12,459 bases of DNA from Candidatus Bathyarchaeota archaeon (GTDB taxonomy: Archaea > Thermoproteota > Bathyarchaeia > Bathyarchaeales > Bathyarchaeaceae): the NCBI GenBank assembly GCA_026014605.1, contig JAOZIC010000192.1, positions 6,651 to 19,109 of the forward strand, read 5' to 3'. The notes beneath the pieces were generated by a model. That model was not told the origin of the DNA and did not search any database. It worked only from the letters and a program-made list of their open reading frames with translations. Position 1 is the first letter of the stretch, and each line of letters begins with the position of its first letter. The position numbers and the translations under genes were made by a program. This document shows, one piece after another, positions 6,469 through 12,043 of this stretch.

Positions 6469-7371
6469 TTAGAACAGCTTGTCCCATCTGTTAAACAGAT
6501 CGAGCGCTGGTTGACCACCGTAGTCGCTAAGCGAGTCTCGGTAATCACCTTTCTCTGTGACTGCCTTCTGGAACTTTACCATGTTGTCAGCGACGTCAGC
6601 AAGATAGACAATACCGTCAATTCCAGTTCGCATAACACGAACAGAAACCCTGATCAGTTGTTCAACTGGTGGGCAGTGAGCGGGGTCGTCACCTGGACCA
6701 CAAACGTAGATGTTTGAGTACACTGGTTTCTCAGGAAAGATTCTTCGGAAAGCACGGGCAATCATTTCCCAATACCATGAGGTTGCATAGTTTTGAGAGA
6801 ACATGACGATGTTAAATGCGTCACAGATTTTGTATAGTTCTTTATGGTCCATACCGAAACGTTGGTCTGCGTTTGCTGGGTCAGGAAGAACGGCTAGTAC
6901 TAGTTTTGTTTTTACGCGTTCTTTAACGTCTTTAATGAATTGAGTAATTGTTTGGTTACGCCATTCAAACCAGTCAAGACCACTTTCTTTCCACAATTTG
7001 TTGCATCGTGCACAGGTGCAGTGTCCGTGGTCAGCAAAGTGCCAACTGTTCAAGAAGATTGGTTGGCCTGTTTGGTCAACTGTGTTTTCGATGTAGTTTA
7101 GTTGTTCTTCTCTGAATTCAGGAACTGTTGGACAAAGAATGTCCCAGTGGAGGTTGTATTGGTTGTTTCCTCTTACTCCTCGTCCGCGTGCTGATTCAGA
7201 AATCCATTCTGGGTGAGCACGGCCGGATACGTTGTCTCCGAAAACTGCAATGTTGTTCCACATGTCGGTTTGTGGGGTTCCTCGTCGTCCAGTTTCTGGT
7301 TTTAGTCGGTATACGTCAAAATCGAAGCCTTCAACTTTTTTTGGTTCGTACAGATAATTGCCGAATTCCAT
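6469..7371 (-). CDS. CTCxRC-motif protein, paralogue A; glycoside-hydrolase-like TIM barrel, function unknown
   Basis: 300 residues, no signal peptide or membrane helix, so cytoplasmic. It opens MEFGNYLYEPKKVEGFDFDVY, the family N-terminus shared with paralogues B and C. Central marks are WDILCP (76-81), then H111-F-A-D-H115-G-H-C118-T-C120-A-R-C123, SGLDWFEWRNQTITQFI (130-146), VLPDPANADQRFG (161-173), SQNYATSWYW (192-201) and CGPGDD (224-229). The C-x-C-x2-C after an H-x3-H could hold zinc or a similar metal. The layout (CxCxRC loop, then W-R-Q-x-TxFI helix, then DP...RFG and a Y-D-x-x-x strand) resembles glycoside-hydrolase-like TIM barrels that carry a C-x-C-x-R-C loop, but I see no certain catalytic acid pair. 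The ATG has GGGAGA seven bases upstream. It lies downstream of paralogue B with its own promoter. Confidence 0.8.
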   Translation of the reverse strand: MEFGNYLYEPKKVEGFDFDVYRLKPETGRRGTPQTDMWNNIAVFGDNVSGRAHPEWISESARGRGVRGNNQYNLHWDILCPTVPEFREEQLNYIENTVDQTGQPIFLNSWHFADHGHCTCARCNKLWKESGLDWFEWRNQTITQFIKDVKERVKTKLVLAVLPDPANADQRFGMDHKELYKICDAFNIVMFSQNYATSWYWEMIARAFRRIFPEKPVYSNIYVCGPGDDPAHCPPVEQLIRVSVRVMRTGIDGIVYLADVADNMVKFQKAVTEKGDYRDSLSDYGGQPALDLFNRWDKLF

Positions 7372-7415
7372 TTTCTAGTCTCCCGTATTAGAACTGCAAA
7401 ATACTTTGACGCAGG

Positions 7416-7423
7416 TTATTTAA
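7416..7423 (-). promoter_or_regulatory. TATA box for paralogue A
   Basis: On the minus strand GCAAAGC-TTAAATAA-CC has a BRE-like purine stretch followed by a good TATA box. A start about 25 bases on, near 7393, leaves a leader of about 22 bases with GGGAGA in front of the ATG at 7371. Confidence 0.6.
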
Positions 7424-7496
7424 GCTTTGCTTCAATATCTCTGAATTGATGTAAAGAATTTTATTAACTCAACAATAATCACAGATTTGAGTATTG

Positions 7497-7532
7497 ACAT
7501 GAAAACCTATGAAACTCTATGTTTTCTCATGT
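7497..7532. repeat. Imperfect inverted repeat between paralogues A and B
   Basis: ACATGAAAAC (7497-7506) pairs with GTTTTCTCATGT (7521-7532), with a 2-base bulge in one arm and a 14-base loop. It lies between the promoter of paralogue A and the terminator of paralogue B. It could be an operator, an RNA hairpin in read-through transcripts, or chance in AT-rich DNA. Confidence 0.35.
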
Positions 7533-7549
7533 TAAAAACAACAAAAAAC

Positions 7550-7586
7550 CTAAAAAAAGAAGAAAGAACGCGTTAAAAAACGCGTT
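7550..7586 (-). terminator. Palindromic hairpin and T-tract terminator of paralogue B
   Basis: Two copies of the self-complementary AACGCGTT (7567-7574 and 7579-7586) are separated by AAAA, giving an 8-bp stem. On the minus strand this begins four bases past the stop of paralogue B and runs into CTTTCTTCTTTTTTTAG. Confidence 0.7.
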
Positions 7587-7590
7587 TAAA

Positions 7591-8493
7591 CTAGAATAGA
7601 ATACTTTCCCACTTGTCTACCAAATCTAAGACTGGCTTACCGCCATATCCGTCAAGCTCTTCACGAAGGTTTACATCTTCGACACAAGCTCTTTGGAAGT
7701 CTTTCATGTAGGTCGCGTTTGCTGCCAAGAAGATAAGGCCATCAACGCCAGTTCGTGCAACACGGCATGCAGTCTTTAGTATCTGTTTGTGGCTTTCAAG
7801 TTGACTTTGGTCGTCGCCCGGTCCACGTATGTAAAGTCCAGGATAAACTGGTTTCTTTAGCAGTTTTTTGAATGCTCTAGATAGCGATTCAAAGTACCAT
7901 GGAGTTGCATATGTTTTAGACCAGTGTGGAACAACAAAAGCGGTTGCATATTCGGCCAGTGCATCAAAGTCTAGTCCGAAGCGTTCGTAACAGTTTACGG
8001 GGTCAGGTAGTAACCCAACATAGAATGGTTTGTTTTTTATGCGTTCTTTTGCTGCTGCGATAAAGTCTGTTACTGTTTGTGCTCTCCACTCGAGAAGGTC
8101 CATGCCGCTTTTGGCGTGTGCTTCTTTGCATCTTGGGCATGTGCAGAATCCGTGGTCTGCTACGTGCATGCTGCTTACGGTTATTCCTTGTGTGTTGTCT
8201 GCGGTTTTTTCGATCATGTCGAGCATGTAGTCGACCATTTGTTTTTCTTGGTTGCAGACGATGTCCCATCTTAGGTTGTAGTATTTGTTTGTTCTTAGTG
8301 CAGGTCCATGAGCAGATTGTGCAACCCAGTCGGGGTGTTTGCCTGCCATGTTGTTGTCGCCAAAGCATGCGATGTTTGTGGTCATTTCGGGATTTGGAGT
8401 TCCAACGATTCCTCGTTCAGATTTAAGACGATATACTTGTAGGTCAAATCCTTCAACAGGTGTAGGTTCATAGATGAACATTCCAAATTTCAA
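7591..8493 (-). CDS. CTCxRC-motif protein, paralogue B; glycoside-hydrolase-like TIM barrel, function unknown
   Basis: 300 residues, cytoplasmic by absence of signal or membrane segments. It is the closest relative of paralogue A: shared MxFGxxxYEP-x2-VEGFD, RWDIVC (75-80), H110-V-A-D-H114-G-F-C117-T-C119-P-R-C122, EWRAQTVTDFI (135-145), LLPDPVNCYERFGLDFDALAEY (161-182), SKTYATPWYF (192-201), RGPGDD (223-228) and a C-terminal YGGKPVLDLVDKWES. The metal-site candidate H-x3-H-G-x-C-x-C-x-R-C is intact. It starts at TTG with the strong SD GAGAGGA seven bases upstream; the next in-frame ATG is codon 5 and would remove part of the family N-terminus. cbiS ends 105 bases upstream on the same strand with no T-tract between, so partial co-transcription with cobinamide salvage is possible even though a TATA-like element is present. 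The reaction is unknown. Confidence 0.8.
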   Translation of the reverse strand: MKFGMFIYEPTPVEGFDLQVYRLKSERGIVGTPNPEMTTNIACFGDNNMAGKHPDWVAQSAHGPALRTNKYYNLRWDIVCNQEKQMVDYMLDMIEKTADNTQGITVSSMHVADHGFCTCPRCKEAHAKSGMDLLEWRAQTVTDFIAAAKERIKNKPFYVGLLPDPVNCYERFGLDFDALAEYATAFVVPHWSKTYATPWYFESLSRAFKKLLKKPVYPGLYIRGPGDDQSQLESHKQILKTACRVARTGVDGLIFLAANATYMKDFQRACVEDVNLREELDGYGGKPVLDLVDKWESILF

Positions 8494-8500
8494 GGTATAT

Positions 8501-8507
8501 TCCTCTC
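8501..8507 (-). promoter_or_regulatory. Ribosome binding site deciding the TTG start of paralogue B
   Basis: GAGAGGA on the minus strand lies seven bases upstream of the TTG at 8493. It is the strongest SD match in the window and supports the non-ATG start. Confidence 0.65.
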
Positions 8508-8535
8508 TTCAAGTGCGACAACTTGCAAACAGTAG

Positions 8536-8545
8536 GCTATAAGGA
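8536..8545 (-). promoter_or_regulatory. TATA box for paralogue B
   Basis: CCTTATAGCC on the minus strand closely matches the CCTTATACG core in front of the corrinoid/mtrH operon. Transcription would start near 8515, just before the GAGAGGA site. Paralogue B may therefore be expressed with or without cbiS. Confidence 0.5.
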
Positions 8546-8598
8546 TTGCTACTAAACCCCACCAAACGAATCATCTGCTTCAATGTTCGGTTTTCAAT

Positions 8599-9762
8599 TC
8601 ATTGTTTCTGTGTTTCAGAATCATTTGTTACAACATTTGCATACACAGAATACATGACCGCAGAAAGTATGCTTCGGCTAAACCAACCCAAGTTTTCGGA
8701 GAAAGTTGAACTCAGATAAGCAGGCCTAACCTGTTTAGAGGACGGCGTTTTTTCTTTTGACAGATAATCGATTACAACTTTTTGTAAGATTTTGCTAAGA
8801 ACAAAACTTCTGCCGTACTCATTCTCGGGGTTTTCAGGAATCAAATCATTTTTTGCGTCTTCGTCAAGCCTTAAACCAGCAATAACTAACGCTGAAATGT
8901 TTTGGTCGTTCAAAACGCGCTTGAATTCTTCAGTGAACTGTATTCGTTTTTCAGGGTTTTCGCGAAGAATTGGACGAATCTGTGAGAACAGGGTTGTTAT
9001 TCCGTGAACGGTTACACCTCGTTCCTGCAACCGTTTTGCTATGGGCCTGTTGGATATCATTTGTTCTTGTTTGTAAATTGCTTTTTTGAGCGCGGCTTTT
9101 ACTGTTTTGCCGATTAACTCGCCCAAAACTGTGCCAGTTCCAGCATATTTGATAGTTTTTCCGTTCTTGGTACACGCAATAAGAACGCTATCGGTTACTG
9201 TTCCAGTGGCTACTTCCCCAGAGAAACGGCTTCGAACATCCATTTCCCGTAGTGCAGATGCTTTTGCTTCAGTTGCAGTAACAATACTGTTGACCATGCA
9301 GCTTTCTGTCAAGTTGCCATCAACCAAAACGATGATGTTTATTGTTCCCCATTTCTTGAACGGAAACGCGGTCTCTTTTGAGGCGATTTCGTCGCCTGCT
9401 GTTGCAGCAAAATATGCGCCTGCGGTAACAAAAGCGGTTAAGGTGAGGTCTTCAAATTTTATTGTTTCCATTTGCACGTTTTTCATTTTTGCTGCAGTCA
9501 TTAATGCTACAACTTCGTTTTCGGCAAAACCCATTTTGACCATTTCATCGTGCAAGAAGTCGCCTGCATCTTTGTGAACTTGGTCGTCTAGGTCGCTGCC
9601 TGCGTCTTCTGGTACCTGAAAGTTTACTATGCAGTTTGATTCTTTGGCGCCGCCGTTGAAAACAGCAGAACTTAAGATTTTAAGCGGAGACTTTGACCGT
9701 ATAACTAGTTTATTGTCTTGTATTTCCGCTTCAACAGACTTGATTCCTGTTTCAAGTTTCAT
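8599..9762 (-). CDS. cbiS: Adenosylcobinamide amidohydrolase with C-terminal CobZ-like domain (CbiS type)
   Basis: 387 residues from the chosen ATG. Residues 1-~235 are CbiZ, which removes the aminopropanol side chain from (pseudo)cobinamide or cobamides so that adenosylcobyric acid can be reused. Marks include LSSAVFNGG (30-38), ALMTAAKM (86-93), TAGAYFAATAGDE (113-125), GTINIIVLVDGNLTES (139-154), TEAKASALREM (164-174), ATGTVTDSV (185-193) and YAGTGTVLGELIG (206-218). Residues ~240-377 match the position and rhythm of the alpha-ribazole-phosphate phosphatase domain of CbiS (FTEEFKRVLNDQNISALVIAG, DLIPE, then helices), but the acidic sites expected there are missing. A GTG at 9792 would add ten residues. 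The ATG at 9762 is preferred because AGAAGGA precedes it and the TATA box predicts transcription starting near 9788. Paralogues B and A follow on the same strand. Confidence 0.88.
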   Translation of the reverse strand: MKLETGIKSVEAEIQDNKLVIRSKSPLKILSSAVFNGGAKESNCIVNFQVPEDAGSDLDDQVHKDAGDFLHDEMVKMGFAENEVVALMTAAKMKNVQMETIKFEDLTLTAFVTAGAYFAATAGDEIASKETAFPFKKWGTINIIVLVDGNLTESCMVNSIVTATEAKASALREMDVRSRFSGEVATGTVTDSVLIACTKNGKTIKYAGTGTVLGELIGKTVKAALKKAIYKQEQMISNRPIAKRLQERGVTVHGITTLFSQIRPILRENPEKRIQFTEEFKRVLNDQNISALVIAGLRLDEDAKNDLIPENPENEYGRSFVLSKILQKVVIDYLSKEKTPSSKQVRPAYLSSTFSENLGWFSRSILSAVMYSVYANVVTNDSETQKQ

Positions 9763-9809
9763 TGGTCTTGTTCCTTCTACTAGTTTTGTCACAAATTCAG
9801 CATTATTAA

Positions 9810-9818
9810 GTGTATAAC
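9810..9818 (-). promoter_or_regulatory. TATA box for cbiS
   Basis: GTTATACAC on the minus strand is centred near 9814. A transcription start about 26 bases on falls near 9788, inside the ten-codon extension that the upstream GTG would give, and leaves a leader of about 26 bases before the ATG at 9762. Confidence 0.45.
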
Positions 9819-9928
9819 TCTGGACTATTGGTGCTTTGTAACAGGGAAATTTGTAACGTTTAACTTCCTTTTCTTAGTTACGCTATTACAGTATGAATTA
9901 GTTCAACAAAAAACGGTTCAAAACGTGA

Positions 9929-9942
9929 CCAACAAACAAAAA
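9929..9942 (-). terminator. Possible T-rich terminator of the ferredoxin gene
   Basis: Directly after the ferredoxin stop the minus strand reads TTTTTGTTTGTTGG. No hairpin is obvious. A hairpin-less T-rich stretch can terminate in archaea, but this one is short. Confidence 0.3.
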
Positions 9943-10128
9943 CTAGCTTTCAACAGTTACTGCCTTGCTTGGACAAAGGTCTTGGCATATTCCGCACAGG
10001 GTGCATGCATCAAGGTCAACTATTACTGGTTTGTTGTTTTCTAACGCCAAAACAGCCATTGCGCAGCAGTCTACACAGGTGTATGAGTCGCATTTTTCGC
10101 ATTTTGTGTAATCGAATTTAATGTTCAT
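9943..10128 (-). CDS. Small two-cluster [4Fe-4S] ferredoxin-like protein
   Basis: 61 residues from the ATG at 10128, which has AGGTG seven bases upstream; the longer frame from 10173 has no such site and would start upstream of the likely transcript. It holds two cysteine sets. The first is C-x2-C-x4-C-x3-C in KCEKCDSYTCVDCCAMA, with an extra Cys and with Ala where bacterial-type ferredoxins have Pro. The second is the standard C-x2-C-x2-C-x3-C-P in CTLCGICQDLCPSKAV. It should be a soluble low-potential electron carrier. Its gene is divergent from paralogue C and upstream of cbiS on the same strand. Corrinoid methyl carriers become oxidised and need reductive reactivation (as by RamA, which also carries two [4Fe-4S] clusters), so a link to that process, or to the CTCxRC family, is a reasonable guess but not shown. 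Confidence 0.88.
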   Translation of the reverse strand: MNIKFDYTKCEKCDSYTCVDCCAMAVLALENNKPVIVDLDACTLCGICQDLCPSKAVTVES

Positions 10129-10177
10129 CGAATTGCACCTGCAACATTTTATGTCAAAACTAATTAACGTCATTAGA

Positions 10178-10183
10178 TTTAAA
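10178..10183. promoter_or_regulatory. Shared TATA-like core between ferredoxin and paralogue C
   Basis: TTTAAA is symmetrical and lies about 50 bases from the ferredoxin ATG and 37 bases from the TTG of paralogue C. On the minus strand the context is ACTTTAAATCTA and on the plus strand AGATTTAAAGTT. Starts near 10153 and 10205 would suit both genes, so the pair may share one control region. Confidence 0.4.
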
Positions 10184-10202
10184 GTTAAAGATACAACTTG
10201 TC

Positions 10203-10208
10203 AAAGGT
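10203..10208 (+). promoter_or_regulatory. Ribosome binding site deciding the TTG start of paralogue C
   Basis: AAAGGT lies eight bases before the TTG at 10217. The longer frame from 10121 overlaps the ferredoxin promoter and start and has no family homology before LKIGTVIYEP. Confidence 0.5.
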
Positions 10209-10216
10209 CGAAAGCA

Positions 10217-11107
10217 TTGAAGATTGGAACCGTAATCTATGAACCCACAATTGTTGAAGGCTACGACATCTCTGTTTACTACTCAAAACGTGTCGACGGC
10301 GTAATAGGCGAACCCGCAGAAAACATGTACAACGACATAACCTGTTTTGTTGACGCAAAAGCCATACGAAAAAAACCCGAAATAGTCGCACTATCAGAAC
10401 ATGGACCAGCAACACGAACAAACAAAGCATACTCGCTACCGTGGGACTTTGTTTGCCCAACAAACGAAGAATACCAAGCTGAAATGCTGGACTTTATCAA
10501 AAAAACCGCCAAAACAAACGTTGAAGGAGTAATCCTGAACCTTTACCACTTCCCCGAAGAAGGCTTTTGCACCTGCGACCGATGCAGCAAACTGCAACGA
10601 CAAAGCGGTTTAGATTGGCTGGACTGGCGAGCACAAACGGTCACTGATTTTATCGCAGAAGCAAAAAAACTTGTAACCCAACCGTTTGGTATAGAAATAT
10701 GGCCTGACCCGATTCTGGCAAAAGAAAGATTCGGCTTAGACTTTGATGCCCTTGCAGAATATGTGGACTTTTTCCATGTTCCTTTGTCGTCCCACAACTA
10801 CGTGACGATGTATTGGGTGGATACGCTTACGCGGGACTTTAAGAAAATACTGAAAAAACCGATTTTCATCGAGTTAAGCGCCGAAATTCCAAGAGAAGTG
10901 GAAACAAAAGCAATGCTCCGCACCGTCGCATATGTGTCAAGCCACGACGTGGACGCGGTTCTGTTGTTGTTCCATAACGCTGACCGAGCAAAAGACGTGT
11001 GCCGAACCGCAGTAAACGACGCTAACTACCGTGGGTGGTTAGACAAGTTCGGTTTTGAAAACATGAACAAAATTATTGAGAAATGGGAAAAAATCTACGC
11101 GGATTAG
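10217..11107 (+). CDS. CTCxRC-motif protein, paralogue C (divergent); glycoside-hydrolase-like TIM barrel, function unknown
   Basis: 296 residues from the TTG at 10217, which aligns the N-terminus MKIGTVIYEPTIVEGYD with paralogues A and B. Shared marks are WDFVCP (76-81), H111-F-P-E-E115-G-F-C118-T-C120-D-R-C123, SGLDWLDWRAQTVTDFIAEAK (starting at 130), WPDPILAKERFGLDFDALAEY (162-182) and SSHNYVT (191-197). It differs in two telling places: the second His of the H-x3-H is Glu, and the GPGDD loop of A and B is replaced by SAEIPRE, so it probably takes a different substrate or partner. It has no export signal. It is divergent from the ferredoxin gene over a shared 88-base region and ends three bases from the stop of the convergent nitrilase gene. 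Fold and function are as uncertain as for A and B. Confidence 0.8.
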   Translation: MKIGTVIYEPTIVEGYDISVYYSKRVDGVIGEPAENMYNDITCFVDAKAIRKKPEIVALSEHGPATRTNKAYSLPWDFVCPTNEEYQAEMLDFIKKTAKTNVEGVILNLYHFPEEGFCTCDRCSKLQRQSGLDWLDWRAQTVTDFIAEAKKLVTQPFGIEIWPDPILAKERFGLDFDALAEYVDFFHVPLSSHNYVTMYWVDTLTRDFKKILKKPIFIELSAEIPREVETKAMLRTVAYVSSHDVDAVLLLFHNADRAKDVCRTAVNDANYRGWLDKFGFENMNKIIEKWEKIYAD

Positions 11108-11110
11108 CAG

Positions 11111-11860
11111 TTACTGGGAAACTGTTGCGCGCCGATACTTTCTTAGTTTGACTATGTCAAGGTCGGCAGTGATGATTTTTGTGTTCAACTCGTCCTTGGC
11201 TTGGACCATTATTCCCCAAGGAGAAATTATGGCGCTGTTTCCGCCGCGTGAGTTTGACCGAGTGTCCCCATTTTTTAGGATGAAAACTGCGTTGTCTATT
11301 GCCCGTTTTTCAGTCAATGGATGACCTTTCACGTAAGGATGAGTCCGCGAAGCAGAAACAGGCAAAAAGATAACTTCAGCGCCTAACGACGCCAACTTTT
11401 TTACGGTTCTTGGGTAAAAAACGTCTGCACAAATCAAAATTCCGACTTTGCAGTGTTCAGTTTCAAAAACGCGGAAGGTGCTGCCTACATTCAGGTTTAC
11501 GCTTTTTTCCCAGTTGGTTAGGTGCATTTTTCGGAATTTGCCCAATATTTTTCCGTTTTTGAGGAAAAGGGAGGTATTGTAGTATTTTCCTCTGAAGCCT
11601 TCGAAGATAGTTCCGCCAACAATGTATGCGTCTATTTTTCTTGAAGCACGTTTCAAAAGTTCAATAGCAGGTTTACGGGTCTGAGCCACTAAGGTGTCTA
11701 TTTCGGTTCGGTCTTCCAAGCTGGCGGGCATTGGAAAATATTCAGGTAAACAAATGAATTTGGAACCTGTCTCTGCCGCTTTATACAGCATTTCCTCAGC
11801 GGTCTCTAGGTTCTGTTGTATCGACTCGCTGCTTTGCAGGTGAATCAAACTTACTTGCAT
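11111..11860 (-). CDS. Nitrilase-superfamily carbon-nitrogen hydrolase
   Basis: 249 residues from the ATG at 11860. The Glu-Lys-Cys triad of the superfamily is clear: E40 in CLPEYF, K111 in FRKMHLTNW and C144 in GILICADVFYPR. Also present are VGGTIFE, YYNTSLFL, an RAIDNAVFILKNG segment and a C-terminal SPWG followed by ADLD. The protein should be a cytoplasmic amidase or carbamoylase acting on a small C-N substrate; the substrate is not deducible, and omega-amidase, N-carbamoyl amidase or an N-acyl amide hydrolase are all open. A longer frame begins at 11947, but GGTG lies eight bases before the 11860 ATG and a TATA-like element lies between the two, so the short start is chosen. The gene is convergent with paralogue C, with no room for a separate terminator. 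Confidence 0.88.
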   Translation of the reverse strand: MQVSLIHLQSSESIQQNLETAEEMLYKAAETGSKFICLPEYFPMPASLEDRTEIDTLVAQTRKPAIELLKRASRKIDAYIVGGTIFEGFRGKYYNTSLFLKNGKILGKFRKMHLTNWEKSVNLNVGSTFRVFETEHCKVGILICADVFYPRTVKKLASLGAEVIFLPVSASRTHPYVKGHPLTEKRAIDNAVFILKNGDTRSNSRGGNSAIISPWGIMVQAKDELNTKIITADLDIVKLRKYRRATVSQ

Positions 11861-11905
11861 AGCTGTAACACCGCTACACGTTTGACATATTGCCCTGTTA
11901 AAGTG

Positions 11906-11917
11906 GCTAATAAATCT
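11906..11917 (-). promoter_or_regulatory. TATA-like element for the nitrilase gene
   Basis: AGATTTATTAGC on the minus strand predicts a transcription start near 11885, 25 bases upstream of the ATG at 11860 and downstream of the alternative start at 11947. Confidence 0.4.
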
Positions 11918-11976
11918 TAAACCAAATTCTACAAAAGTCTGCAACAATAAGTTTGCGGATGATGTTGGGTTAGGTC

Positions 11977-11990
11977 ATTTTTAATACTTA
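11977..11990 (+). promoter_or_regulatory. TATA-like element for the glycosyltransferase gene
   Basis: ATTTTTAATACTTA is followed by a predicted start near 12010 and a leader of about 34 bases carrying GAGG (12031-12034) nine bases before the ATG at 12044. Confidence 0.4.
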
Positions 11991-12043
11991 ATGATGCCAA
12001 AGAATGACAATGTAAACCGCTTCAACGCTAGAGGCACACATCA

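Noticed and set aside
8003..8426. Open frames of 115 to 121 codons on both strands inside paralogue B
   Set aside because: The paralogue B frame is conserved with A and C at many positions. The overlapping frames have Arg/Gln/His- or Cys/Leu-rich translations typical of shadow reading.
9086..9577. Plus-strand open frame of 163 codons opposite cbiS
   Set aside because: It is antisense to the conserved CbiZ core. Its hydrophobic/Ser-rich translation is the mirror of Ala/Lys/Glu-rich coding sequence, with no recognisable domain.
9763..9792. Ten-codon N-terminal extension of cbiS from a GTG at 9792
   Set aside because: There is no SD before it, the likely TATA box places the transcript start just inside it, and AGAAGGA precedes the ATG at 9762. 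It is not fully excluded.
10121..10216. N-terminal extension of paralogue C from an ATG at 10121
   Set aside because: It would overlap the ferredoxin start and the shared promoter. Homology with A and B starts exactly at the TTG at 10217, which has AAAGGT eight bases upstream.
11861..11947. N-terminal extension of the nitrilase gene
   Set aside because: It has no family similarity and contains a TATA-like element. The ATG at 11860 has an SD and starts directly at the first conserved strand.
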